Of a stretch of DNA of 64,000 nucleotides, positions 27,185-35,035 are shown in pieces; position 1 is the stretch's first letter; the number at the start of each line of letters is the position of its first letter. A model generated the notes under the pieces. That model worked only from the letters and a program-made list of their open reading frames with translations, had not been told where the DNA came from and did no database searches. The stretch covers positions 124,001 to 188,000 of the forward strand of contig JAEUUL010000004.1 of assembly GCA_016787485.1 (NCBI GenBank), in the 5' to 3' direction. The translations under genes and the position numbers were made by a program. The DNA comes from Bacteroidota bacterium. GTDB lineage: Bacteria > Bacteroidota > Bacteroidia > NS11-12g > UBA955.

Positions 27185-28543
27185 ATGAAAAAACATTTCC
27201 TCCTGTTCGGTGCTGCCCTGACAATAATAGGTGCAGCCCAAGCGCAAATTCCCAACAACGACTTTGAAGAATGGACCACTACCAGTGCGGATGCCCTCAA
27301 CAACTGGCAACTGCAGGTGGGTCATGTAACAAAAGTAACCGACAAGCACAGCGGATCTCTTGCCGTAAAACTGCAGGGGGATACCTCCAATGGTAACGAA
27401 GAACCGGGTGTGGTGCTTTACGGCAACTCTGAAGACGGCACCTATTTCTGGGATGGTGTGCCTCTGGCAGCAAAACCCGATTCCCTTATCAGCTGGCTCA
27501 AGTACGACATTGCCGCCGGCGATACGGCTATGGTTCTGCTTATTACCAAAAAGAACCATGCCGAACTCAGCCATGAATGGTTCAAGATCACTGGCAGCAG
27601 CAATACCTATAAGCGCCACGCATTCAAAATCAACTATACGGTTTCGGGCCAAACCCCGGACAGTGTGATTCTGGGTTTCATCAGCACCAATTTTATGAAT
27701 GAGGTAAATGCCGCCAGTTGGCTGATGGTAGACGATGTATCTTTCGCCGGCACCGCACTCAACGTGCCCAATCCGGGATTCGAAGACTGGAAAGTATTGT
27801 CACACAACTATCTGAACAAATGGTATGATGGCTACAATGTGCGTGACCTGCTCTTTGGCCGGCAGCCCAATATGTCGCGCACCACAGACAAAGCCACTGG
27901 TAACTATGCTCTCCTTTTGCAGAATATCATTCAAAACGGAGATACAAGCTGGGGCTATACCCGCACCGGTGGCCCGGATCAGTGGTCTGGTCCCACCTTT
28001 CCTGTCAGCGGCAAAAAAGATACACTGTATGGCTTATACAAGTGGATGCCCCAAAATCTCGATACCTTCGAAATCTCCGCCTCCTTCTACAAAATGGGCA
28101 GCATGGTCGGTTATGCCAACTGGGTAAACGGAGAAGCCAAAAGCACCTGGACCATTTTTAAAATCCCGGTGAATTATTTTGGCATGGATATTCCGGACAG
28201 CGCCAGTATCAGTATCAATTCTGCAAGGAATAAAGCCAAAGGGGCAAGCAAACTCTATCTGGACAATATCAACTTCAACCAGGTTTATAATATTTCCAGC
28301 CGCAATTTTACAAGCACAGGATTCAGGGTATGGCCAAATCCTGCTTCAGACCGGTTGCAGGTAGAGTTAACTTCTGCTACAGATGCATTCCGCATAGAGA
28401 TATTCAACAGCCAGGGACAACAGGTGTTGAACGAAAAAATATCTGCCGGAGAAAACACGCTGGATATTTCCAGACTCTCACCGGGTATTTACACCGCCAA
28501 ACGGGAAGGTTACATGGCTGCTACCCGGTTTGTTAAGAAATAA
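27185..28543 (+). CDS. T9SS-exported protein with two repeated beta domains
   Basis: The 452-residue protein has a signal peptide (MKKHFLLFGAALTIIGAAQAQ). Two domains of about 180 residues begin alike: NNDFEEWTTTSADALNNWQ at about residue 24 and NPGFEDWKVLSHNYLNKWY at about residue 196. Both contain a lectin- or carbohydrate-binding-like beta-sandwich pattern (SLAVKLQGDT, YALLLQNIIQNGDT; AASWLMVDDVSF, ASKLYLDNINF). The last 75 residues form a T9SS type A sorting domain (RVWPNPASDRLQVEL, NTLDISRLSPGIYTAK). It is exported to the surface. Binding of a polysaccharide is plausible but no catalytic motif is seen. It is monocistronic, with its own promoter and terminator. Confidence 0.85.
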   Translation: MKKHFLLFGAALTIIGAAQAQIPNNDFEEWTTTSADALNNWQLQVGHVTKVTDKHSGSLAVKLQGDTSNGNEEPGVVLYGNSEDGTYFWDGVPLAAKPDSLISWLKYDIAAGDTAMVLLITKKNHAELSHEWFKITGSSNTYKRHAFKINYTVSGQTPDSVILGFISTNFMNEVNAASWLMVDDVSFAGTALNVPNPGFEDWKVLSHNYLNKWYDGYNVRDLLFGRQPNMSRTTDKATGNYALLLQNIIQNGDTSWGYTRTGGPDQWSGPTFPVSGKKDTLYGLYKWMPQNLDTFEISASFYKMGSMVGYANWVNGEAKSTWTIFKIPVNYFGMDIPDSASISINSARNKAKGASKLYLDNINFNQVYNISSRNFTSTGFRVWPNPASDRLQVELTSATDAFRIEIFNSQGQQVLNEKISAGENTLDISRLSPGIYTAKREGYMAATRFVKK

Positions 28544-28601
28544 TTTTCAACAGTGATTCTCCCCTGCCCCGGTGGCAGTGGAATAATAAATTATATATAG
28601 G

Positions 28602-28629
28602 AAAAAGCCACCCGTGAGGTGGCTTTTTT
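28602..28629 (+). terminator. Rho-independent terminator
   Basis: An 11-bp stem AAAAAGCCACC / GGTGGCTTTTT around the loop CGTGA, ending in six T. It lies 58 bp after the stop of the T9SS gene. Confidence 0.9.
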
Positions 28630-28676
28630 CATGCAATAAATCCCACACATCTTCTGGTTTCACTCCCATAAATGCC

Positions 28677-28684
28677 TATTTTTG
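28677..28684 (+). promoter_or_regulatory. -7 box of the nusB gene
   Basis: TATTTTTG, 21 nt before the ATG at 28706, between the terminator and the gene. Confidence 0.6.
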
Positions 28685-28705
28685 CGCCCTGTTTAATTCA
28701 GTTCT

Positions 28706-29647
28706 ATGATTACGAGGAGATTGGTGCGGGTGAAAACCCTTCAGGCCCTGTACAGCTGGGCCCAAAATCAGGGGGAAACAACGGTCCAATGCAGGCACGA
28801 CCTGCGGGATGCCATGCTACGCACCTATGAGGCCTATCTCCTTATGCTCGAGTTGCCTTTTGCCCTGAATGACTATCTCATCAGCGAAAAAGAGGCTGAA
28901 GCTTCCAAGTATTTCCCCGACAAAGAAAAAATACGGAGCCTGCAACTGCTGGCTAAAAATACAGCGGCTCAAACCCTGCAGGAAAAAATTCAACCCTTCA
29001 AACGCAAATTGCTGGCTCTCGATTGGCCCCAGCTGGCAGACCATTTCGGTGACCTTTACACAGCCCTGCTCAGTCAGGAGTTTTGTCAGGACTACCTGGT
29101 ATTTGAAGATCCCCTGCACAGCCAGCAACAACAGTTTCTGCTCGATTTTTACGAGTGGCTCTTCGAATCTTACGAACCCTTCCACCTGCTTATGGAGGAA
29201 AACTACACCGCCTGGTCCGACGATGAAAACCTGCTGGGGCGCGAAGTAAAGAAAACACTCCAAAGCATGAAAAATGCTGAAACGGTGGTGTTGTCTCAAC
29301 CCGACAGTCAGGGCAGTGAAGATGTGCAATTCGGCCTGAAACTGTATGACCGTGTGACCAGTGAAAGTGAAGATTATGAATCCCGTATCGCAGGCATAAC
29401 TGAAAACTGGGACCCGGGCCGCATCGCCATCATCGATTTGCTTTGCATAAAAATGGCACTGGCAGAATTCATGCACTTTGCAGAGATACCCGTAAAAGTG
29501 AGCATAAACGAGTATCTGGATATCATTAAAAACTACAGCACCCCAAATAGTTCACGTTTTGTAAATGGCGTGCTGGACAAACTGCGCATACGCATGGAAG
29601 AAAATGGCAGTATTCAAAAGGCCGGCCGTGGCCTTCGTGACAGTTAA
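28706..29647 (+). CDS. nusB: Transcription antitermination factor NusB (long Bacteroidota form)
   Basis: The 313-residue protein starts MITRRLVRVKTLQALYSWAQ, the Arg-rich first helix of NusB that binds boxA RNA. The C-terminal part has the conserved DPGRIAIIDLLCIKMALAEF and IPVKVSINEYLDIIKNYSTPNSSRFVNGVLDKL region that defines the NusB fold. The central insertion of about 150 residues is usual for Bacteroidota NusB, which is about twice the length of the proteobacterial protein. It acts with NusE/S10 in rRNA antitermination. The downstream genes (DUF1573, yajC, coaE) follow the conserved order of the phylum. Confidence 0.95.
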   Translation: MITRRLVRVKTLQALYSWAQNQGETTVQCRHDLRDAMLRTYEAYLLMLELPFALNDYLISEKEAEASKYFPDKEKIRSLQLLAKNTAAQTLQEKIQPFKRKLLALDWPQLADHFGDLYTALLSQEFCQDYLVFEDPLHSQQQQFLLDFYEWLFESYEPFHLLMEENYTAWSDDENLLGREVKKTLQSMKNAETVVLSQPDSQGSEDVQFGLKLYDRVTSESEDYESRIAGITENWDPGRIAIIDLLCIKMALAEFMHFAEIPVKVSINEYLDIIKNYSTPNSSRFVNGVLDKLRIRMEENGSIQKAGRGLRDS

Positions 29648-29660
29648 GTTTGAAAAATTG

Positions 29661-29668
29661 TATTTTTG
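29661..29668 (+). promoter_or_regulatory. -7 box of the DUF1573-yajC-coaE genes
   Basis: TATTTTTG ends 4 nt before the ATG at 29673. This is an internal promoter after nusB that would give a leaderless or nearly leaderless mRNA. Confidence 0.5.
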
Positions 29669-29672
29669 CATC

Positions 29673-30155
29673 ATGCGTTCAATAACCCTTATACCCGTTT
29701 TTGCATTTCTCGTATTGGCATCCTGCAGCGCTGGCAGCCGCAAACCGGATACAGATGATATTGAAAAAAACAAAACCAGCATTGAAAATCCGGTATTGAA
29801 GCCAAACGGCCCCAAAGGGGAGCCGGTGTTTACCGATACGGTTTTCAACTTTGGCAAAGTCCGCGATGGTGAGTCTGTACAACACAAATTCACGTTTAAA
29901 AACACCGGTAAAGGCGATCTGGTTATTTCTGAAGTGAAAGCCAGCTGCGGCTGCACCACCAACGACTGGACCCGTGACATAATTAAACCAGGAGGCGAGG
30001 GATTTATTCTGGCCACCTTTAACAGCAGTGGCAAAGGTGCTCCAGAAGGCATACTGGCCGAAAAAACTGTAACTGCTATTTTCAGCAACAGCAATACTGA
30101 AAGTGTGGAATTGAAATTCCGCGCCATGGTATACTCCGAACCCGAGAAAAAATAA
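29673..30155 (+). CDS. DUF1573 lipoprotein
   Basis: The 160-residue protein has a lipoprotein signal (MRSITLIPVFAFLVLASC). The DUF1573 domain (about residues 50-150) has the hallmark FGKVRDGESVQHKFTFKNTG and SEVKASCGCTTNDW, an Ig-like fold with a conserved CGC motif. It probably sits in the periplasm or outer membrane; the function of the family is unknown. The gene is 25 bp after nusB and 2 bp before yajC. Confidence 0.9.
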   Translation: MRSITLIPVFAFLVLASCSAGSRKPDTDDIEKNKTSIENPVLKPNGPKGEPVFTDTVFNFGKVRDGESVQHKFTFKNTGKGDLVISEVKASCGCTTNDWTRDIIKPGGEGFILATFNSSGKGAPEGILAEKTVTAIFSNSNTESVELKFRAMVYSEPEKK

Positions 30156-30157
30156 AC

Positions 30158-30481
30158 ATGATTCTGAATATTCTATTAGACGGCGCTGCCTCCAAAGCTG
30201 GCGGCCTGGGCCAGTTTCTGCCCCTCCTTCTCATTATGGTTGTGTTCTTCTTTTTCATGATCTGGCCACAGATGAAAAAGCAGAAAAAAGCCAAAGCCTT
30301 TATGGAATCCGTACAAAAGGGAAACCACATTGTAACCACCGGTGGTGTTCATGGTAAAATCGTATCTGTACAGGATACCACCTTTACCATAGAAACCGAA
30401 GAGGGCCGGATGAAAATAGAAAAAGGTGCGGTAAGCCTGGAAATGACACAGGCTGCGTACAAAAACGAAAACGCTTCCTGA
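30158..30481 (+). CDS. yajC: Preprotein translocase accessory subunit YajC
   Basis: The 107-residue protein has one membrane helix (FLPLLLIMVVFFFFMIWPQMKK region, residues about 20-36), then the YajC cytoplasmic domain with KAKAFMESVQKGNHIVTTGGVHGKI. YajC associates with SecDF and the Sec translocon in the inner membrane. It lies 2 bp after the DUF1573 gene and 12 bp before coaE. The ybbR/cdaR gene often found between yajC and coaE in this phylum is absent. Confidence 0.93.
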   Translation: MILNILLDGAASKAGGLGQFLPLLLIMVVFFFFMIWPQMKKQKKAKAFMESVQKGNHIVTTGGVHGKIVSVQDTTFTIETEEGRMKIEKGAVSLEMTQAAYKNENAS

Positions 30482-30493
30482 TCCCACAGCGCT

Positions 30494-31105
30494 ATGATGC
30501 GCATAGGCATAACAGGTGGCATTGGCAGCGGAAAAACCACTGTGTGCAACCTGTTTGCCAGCTTGGGTGTGCCCGTGTATCACGCCGATACGGAAGCACG
30601 CAAACTGTATACTGAAAACCCACAGTTGAAAAGCGAACTGATAGCCGCTTTTGGAGCAGAGGTGTATACCCTGGATGAAATCAACAAACAAAAACTGAGG
30701 TCCCTGGTATTCGGCAACCCCGAAAGTGGTAAAAAGCTCAATGCCATTGTGCATCCTTACGTTTTTTCCCATTACGAAGAATGGTGCAAACAGCACAACG
30801 CGTATGTTTATACGCTGAAAGAGGCGGCCATTCTATTTGAAAGTGGCAGTTACAGGCATCTGCATGCAGTTATAGGTGTGTCTGCACCACAGGAATTGCG
30901 CATTGCGCGCACCATGCAGCGCGACGGATTGAACCGGGAGGATGTATTGAAACGAATAGATGCCCAGATGCCGCAGGAAGAATTGCTTGCCCGGTGTCAG
31001 TACATCATCGTAAATGACGGATTGCAGGAATTAAATAAACAAGTGCAGGAATTGCATGATTTATTTATTCAAAAACCATCATTGCACACAGATTATTTAC
31101 CATAA
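30494..31105 (+). CDS. coaE: Dephospho-CoA kinase
   Basis: The 203-residue enzyme starts MMRIGITGGIGSGKTTVCNLF, a P-loop (GGIGSGKT) directly at the N-terminus. It has the CoaE substrate motif YHADTEARKLY near residue 30, LNAIVHPYVF near 80 and the lid Arg region RIARTMQRDGLNREDVLKR near 135. It phosphorylates dephospho-CoA at the 3' hydroxyl, the last step of CoA synthesis, in the cytoplasm. Start could be the first or second of two adjacent ATG codons. It ends the nusB cluster before a strong bidirectional terminator. Confidence 0.95.
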   Translation: MMRIGITGGIGSGKTTVCNLFASLGVPVYHADTEARKLYTENPQLKSELIAAFGAEVYTLDEINKQKLRSLVFGNPESGKKLNAIVHPYVFSHYEEWCKQHNAYVYTLKEAAILFESGSYRHLHAVIGVSAPQELRIARTMQRDGLNREDVLKRIDAQMPQEELLARCQYIIVNDGLQELNKQVQELHDLFIQKPSLHTDYLP

Positions 31106-31135
31106 TATCCAGCAGGATTCTTCTGCTATCCGCAT

Positions 31136-31173
31136 AAAAAAGGGTTCTTCAAAAAATGAAGAACCCTTTTTTT
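31136..31173. terminator. Bidirectional Rho-independent terminator
   Basis: Stem GGGTTCTTC / GAAGAACCC around an A-rich loop, flanked by six A on the left and seven T on the right. It serves coaE from the left and the lipoprotein gene ending at 31190 from the right. Confidence 0.92.
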
Positions 31174-31189
31174 GTTTAATGAATGCGTT

Positions 31190-31723
31190 CTAGAATTTTA
31201 AATCGATAAATTCACCTTCAGTGACATTTATATTCTGGCTGCCGGTTTTGTCCTGCATGGCGATGATAAATGTACCGGAGATTTTCCGTCCTATCATATC
31301 CACCTTGGTAATTTCCACAGTGTAGGTAGTGGTATAGCTGAACAAAGCTGCAAGCAGGGAACCCAGATCCACACCCTTAGCATACATGCAACCCCAGGCA
31401 GCATCGGTTGTGCCGGTGTAGGTGCCTGTTTTAGCTCCGGTTAATTTTATATGCAGAACGATGGCCGAAGTATCCGGTGAAATACGAATACCCTGCATAT
31501 GCAACGTATCTGTATTCAATGTGCATTCAGTGCCTTTGTAGCTGCTGCCACCCAGATTATACTGAGTAGTGGATGGCCCGCTTTGCCAGGCCACTCCGTT
31601 CGCTTTACACATCAAAACATTGGTGGGTTTTGGTGTGGGTGTGGTGGTGGTTTTTTTCTTACATGCGCCGGTTATGGCCAATCCCAGCACTGCGGCTGCG
31701 AGAAATAAATGTTGAGTTTTCAT
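31190..31723 (-). CDS. Small lipoprotein, DUF6252-like
   Basis: The 177-residue product has a lipoprotein signal (MKTQHLFLAAAVLGLAITGAC), a Lys/Thr/Pro linker, and a domain opening with LMCKANGVAWQSG. The pattern of a short strand, NG, then W is shared by small Bacteroidota lipoproteins grouped near DUF6252. The C-terminal KISGTFIIAMQDKTG and VTEGEFIDLKF strands also fit. It is monocistronic with its own terminator. Role unknown. Confidence 0.65.
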   Translation of the reverse strand: MKTQHLFLAAAVLGLAITGACKKKTTTTPTPKPTNVLMCKANGVAWQSGPSTTQYNLGGSSYKGTECTLNTDTLHMQGIRISPDTSAIVLHIKLTGAKTGTYTGTTDAAWGCMYAKGVDLGSLLAALFSYTTTYTVEITKVDMIGRKISGTFIIAMQDKTGSQNINVTEGEFIDLKF

Positions 31724-31749
31724 GCTATGTTTGTTTAGGTGTTTTGTTT

Positions 31750-32541
31750 TTATTTTCCGGGGAAATTGGGTTTGCGTTTATTCAAAAACGCATCCGTTCC
31801 TTCCTTGAAATCCTCGGTGGAAAATGCTTCGCCAAATTCGTAAATCTCGCGTTGCATTCCATTCACATTTGGCCGGTAAAAATCATTCACACATTTAATC
31901 ACTTTGCTCACAGCTACCGGACTTTTTGTCGCAACTTTCATGAGTATTTCGCGGCTTTTTGCAAGTAATTCTTCCTGGGGTACCACGTAATTTACAAGTC
32001 CGTGTTGCAAAGCGGTTTGTGCATCTATTGCATCGCCGGTAAGCAACAATTCCAATCCTTTTCCTTTGCCTACCAGTTGAATCAGGCGCTGTGTGCCGCC
32101 ATAGCCCGGAGGTACGCCCAGGTTCACTTCAGGCTGACCAAATTTGGCGTTTTCACTGGCCAGGCGCAGATGGCAGGCCATGGCCAGTTCGCAGCCACCA
32201 CCCAAAGCAAATCCGTTAACGGCAGCAATCACTACTTTGGTGTTGTTCTCTATACTGTTCATCACATCATGCCCATCGGCACTCATGCGGGTAGCCTGTT
32301 CTTCGGTAAAGTGTGCAAATTCGCTGATGTCTGCACCGGCGGCAAATGCCTTTGGTCCGGCACCTGTAAGAATGATTCCGGTTACGGCTGCATCATTGGC
32401 GGCGGAATCCATTGCGGTCCTGATTTCCTGCAGGGTTTTCAGGGTAAGCGCATTCAGTTTGCTTTCGCGGTTAATGGTGATGGTAAGGATGCCATCAGTA
32501 ATGTCTGTGAGAATGTTCTCGAACGATATTGCGGTAGTCAT
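31750..32541 (-). CDS. Enoyl-CoA hydratase/isomerase (crotonase family)
   Basis: The 263-residue protein has the crotonase oxyanion-hole segments AFAAGADISEF (about residues 67-77) and NGFALGGGCELAMACHLRLAS (about 110-130), with both catalytic Glu positions: one in GGCEL and one in GQPEVNLGVPPG. This pair is that of true 2-enoyl-CoA hydratases. It adds water to trans-2-enoyl-CoA in fatty-acid or amino-acid breakdown. It is 11 bp downstream of a B12-binding mutase domain gene, and an acyl-CoA dehydrogenase lies at 25-26 kb, so a branched-chain or propionyl-CoA pathway is a reasonable inference. Confidence 0.92.
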   Translation of the reverse strand: MTTAISFENILTDITDGILTITINRESKLNALTLKTLQEIRTAMDSAANDAAVTGIILTGAGPKAFAAGADISEFAHFTEEQATRMSADGHDVMNSIENNTKVVIAAVNGFALGGGCELAMACHLRLASENAKFGQPEVNLGVPPGYGGTQRLIQLVGKGKGLELLLTGDAIDAQTALQHGLVNYVVPQEELLAKSREILMKVATKSPVAVSKVIKCVNDFYRPNVNGMQREIYEFGEAFSTEDFKEGTDAFLNKRKPNFPGK

Positions 32542-32552
32542 AAATAGGTCTT

Positions 32553-32969
32553 TTAAAATGGGCGGTTTTCACGCACCCAATTGCGAATGTAATCTGTGAT
32601 TTCCGACATTTCTGTACCCGGCGGAAACAAACGCGCTACACCCAGTTCATTCAGCTTGTCGGCGTCTTCATCCGGGATGATTCCACCTCCGGTAAGGAGC
32701 ACATCGGTCATGCCATTGCTTTTCAGCAAATCCAGTATGCGTGGAAAAACCGTATTGTGTGCCCCGCTTAATATGCTCACCCCGATGGCATCCACATCTT
32801 CCTGCAGTGCCGCCTGAACCACCATTTCCGGCGTTTGTCTCAGCCCGGTGTAGATTACTTCCATCCCTTCATCGCGCAGTGCGGCGGCAATAACCTTGGC
32901 ACCACGGTCGTGGCCATCCAGGCCCACCTTGGCTATGAGTACCCGTATGGGACGCTGCCCTGTGTCCAT
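32553..32969 (-). CDS. B12-binding domain protein, methylmalonyl-CoA mutase C-terminal type
   Basis: The 138-residue protein is a stand-alone cobalamin-binding domain. It has the DxHxxG base-off motif in [15 protein letters not shown] (residues about 14-28), followed by VSILSG near 63 and [10 protein letters not shown] near 92, as in the small C-terminal part of methylmalonyl-CoA mutase. The large catalytic barrel subunit is not in the window, so it presumably pairs with a separate subunit in a split acyl-CoA mutase. It is co-directional with the enoyl-CoA hydratase, 11 bp apart. The promoter is of the full consensus type (32974-33004). Confidence 0.88.
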   Translation of the reverse strand: MDTGQRPIRVLIAKVGLDGHDRGAKVIAAALRDEGMEVIYTGLRQTPEMVVQAALQEDVDAIGVSILSGAHNTVFPRILDLLKSNGMTDVLLTGGGIIPDEDADKLNELGVARLFPPGTEMSEITDYIRNWVRENRPF

Positions 32970-32973
32970 ATTG

Positions 32974-33004
32974 CAAAGGTATGGGTAAACACGGGCTGTA
33001 CAAA
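32974..33004 (-). promoter_or_regulatory. Consensus Bacteroidota promoter of the mutase/crotonase operon
   Basis: On the minus strand TTTG (33004-33001), 19 nt, then TACCTTTG (32981-32974) matches the -33/-7 consensus. The -7 box ends 4 nt before the ATG at 32969, so the mRNA should be almost leaderless. Confidence 0.75.
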
Positions 33005-33008
33005 CACC

Positions 33009-34436
33009 TTATAGTCTGTAGCCAATACCCAGTCCGAGCATCTGGTAGTGAAACCGTTCATTGTGTGTGCGGAACACAGAGCCCATGCTGCGGTTCAATT
33101 CTGCCCGCGCCATAATGGTGAGTTTCTTTACCGGACTGAAACCCAGTCCCACACCGGCCATGCTGCGAAACAACACAGGCGAAGCAGCCCTCGAAACCGA
33201 TAATTCCTGTGCAGTGAAATTCCCCTGTATCATTTCTGTGGCATACTTGCCCTTCTGGCTGGCCAAAATAGCGGTTTGCACACCCATCCAGGCTTCCAGC
33301 TCCCAGCGACCCATACGCTTTACAAGGCCGGCCTGCAACGGAATCTGCACGTAATGCAACCCATACGGACTGCGGTTGGTTATTTGAACGGTATAGCCTG
33401 AACCTGTGCTGTCTTTTATCTTTTGCACCTGTGCTATGGGGTTGCCGCTAAATGAAGTGCCAACGTTTTTGCTCTTCAGAACCAGCGAGTAAGTGTAAGT
33501 GTATTTTACCCTGTTTTCGAAATAACTGGTATACCCACGAAATGTCTGAAAACCAGCACCTGTTCCCAGTTTAAACATACCCTTCTGCCAGTACACCATG
33601 GCACCTGCACCTGCCGTATACCCGGGCACTTCGCTGGATGCATCATTTTCAAAGCGTTTGCTGCCGGTGGTTTGATACCCGTTACTGCCTGCACCAAATA
33701 TTCCCAGACTCCAATACCGGGTGCTGTCTTTGGGTTTGATATGATCGGTTTTGTTCTTGCCTCTGGTTGATGCCGGTGCCGCCGTAATTTGTGGATTTGC
33801 GGGGTTATCTGATACAAGCAGGGCCGCTTCAGTGCTTTCTGTTTTTTCTGTTGTCTCTCCGGATAGCTCATTTTCTGATTCCGTAATCCGTTCTGATTCT
33901 GTTTTCATTCTGCTTCCTGCAACTTCAATTCCTTCCGTGCGCGATTCATTACCCCGTTCCACAATTATTTTTTCCTCCGTTTTAAATAATAAATCTGCCA
34001 TTTTCTCTGTGCGGACAGATCTGGTTTCGGGAGAATGAGAACCACCAGAAACATGGGCTGCGCCATTCTTCCGATTCATCCCATCAGAAATACCAGTAAC
34101 CCGGCCTGCGGTGGTCTGTTCAGAATTTTCCAGAGAGCCAGTAAGATCAGTTTTACCGGAATTTGAATGACCGGCATGTATATCGGCAGCTTCTGTCTTC
34201 AGTTGGGCTTCGGTTGCATCTTTTCCGTTGTTTCCAGGTGACAGTGTAAACCAGTAGAAGCCTGCCAGCGAGAGCAACGCCACTGCACCAGTTCCATACC
34301 AGGCTGCACGCTTGCGGCGCTTCTTGCTGTTTTCTGCCTCTATCAGAGCATGCATGTGCTGCCATTGCTCAGGCTGATACTCCAGGTGTCTGGAATTCAA
34401 ATGGTCTTTATATAACTCGTCTATGGGATTGCTCAT
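33009..34436 (-). CDS. Anti-sigma-like protein fused to outer-membrane barrel domain
   Basis: The 475-residue protein has a cytoplasmic N-terminus of about 45 residues (IDELYKDHLNSRHLEYQPEQW), one membrane helix (about 46-66, YGTGAVALLSLAGFYWFTL), a low-complexity charged Ser/Thr/Glu linker (about 70-235), and a C-terminal beta domain (about 240-475) with amphipathic strands such as RYWSLGIFGAGSNGYQ and HYQMLGLGIGYRL. It overlaps the ECF sigma gene by ATGA, so the N-terminus is probably the anti-sigma part. The linker is long enough to let one chain reach from inner to outer membrane. The barrel resembles the porin-like OMP_b-brl group. Ligand and mechanism are inference. Confidence 0.7.
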   Translation of the reverse strand: MSNPIDELYKDHLNSRHLEYQPEQWQHMHALIEAENSKKRRKRAAWYGTGAVALLSLAGFYWFTLSPGNNGKDATEAQLKTEAADIHAGHSNSGKTDLTGSLENSEQTTAGRVTGISDGMNRKNGAAHVSGGSHSPETRSVRTEKMADLLFKTEEKIIVERGNESRTEGIEVAGSRMKTESERITESENELSGETTEKTESTEAALLVSDNPANPQITAAPASTRGKNKTDHIKPKDSTRYWSLGIFGAGSNGYQTTGSKRFENDASSEVPGYTAGAGAMVYWQKGMFKLGTGAGFQTFRGYTSYFENRVKYTYTYSLVLKSKNVGTSFSGNPIAQVQKIKDSTGSGYTVQITNRSPYGLHYVQIPLQAGLVKRMGRWELEAWMGVQTAILASQKGKYATEMIQGNFTAQELSVSRAASPVLFRSMAGVGLGFSPVKKLTIMARAELNRSMGSVFRTHNERFHYQMLGLGIGYRL

Positions 34437-34990
34437 AAGGCTTGGCTATGGATTTTTAATTCATGGGTTTTTAACAATTCCTGCAATTTTTTACGGGCTG
34501 AATTTACATGCCAGCGGCAGGTCGCTTCTGTGATTTCCAGCATACCGGCAATCTCTGCATAACTGAATCCGTCTACAGCATGCATGCAAAACACAGTGCG
34601 GGACGAGAGTGGAAGCAGTGCCAGCAGGTGATCCAGAAATTCTTTCATATGGCCTTCAACAGCCTGATTTTCATCGGAGGGCAATTCATATTCCTGCAAG
34701 GAACTTATATCCATCCAGTGGCGGGTGCGTTGCTGCTTGCGGTATTCGTCTATAAAATGGCGTACAAAAATGGTGCGTATCCAGGTGGCAAGGGCATAGT
34801 CCGGATTGTACTTTTCTATATTCTGCAGCACCTTCAGAAAAGCAAAATTGAGGCCCTGCCGGGCCTCATCTATGTTGGAAGAGTATCTCAGGGCTATGGA
34901 ACTCATAAGGGGATAATACAATTCATACAAACGTTGTTGGCATCTGGAGTCGTTGCGCTGACAGCCCTGTATGATTTCTGCTTCCTTCAT
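34433..34990 (-). CDS. ECF RNA polymerase sigma factor
   Basis: The 185-residue protein has a sigma-2 region (about residues 20-90, including NPDYALATWIRTIFVRHFIDEYRKQQR) and a sigma-4 helix-turn-helix (about 130-175, FSYAEIAGMLEITEATCRWHV). It directs RNA polymerase to a small regulon, probably for envelope functions, and would be held by the downstream membrane protein. The stop overlaps the partner's start as ATGA. A 30-nt hairpin with a UUCG loop lies 5 nt upstream of the ATG. Confidence 0.92.
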   Translation of the reverse strand: MKEAEIIQGCQRNDSRCQQRLYELYYPLMSSIALRYSSNIDEARQGLNFAFLKVLQNIEKYNPDYALATWIRTIFVRHFIDEYRKQQRTRHWMDISSLQEYELPSDENQAVEGHMKEFLDHLLALLPLSSRTVFCMHAVDGFSYAEIAGMLEITEATCRWHVNSARKKLQELLKTHELKIHSQAL

Positions 34991-34994
34991 AACA

Positions 34995-35024
34995 GTAAGG
35001 GGAAGGCCGAAGCCCTCCCTTTAC
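34995..35024 (-). promoter_or_regulatory. UUCG-capped hairpin before the sigma gene
   Basis: On the minus strand a 13-bp stem (one A-C mismatch, one G-U pair) closes on TTCG. It lies between the stop of the beta-helix gene (35036) and the ATG of the sigma gene (34990). No T tract follows, so it is a poor intrinsic terminator. It may control translation or processing. Confidence 0.5.
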
Positions 35025-35035
35025 AATATTGCTTT

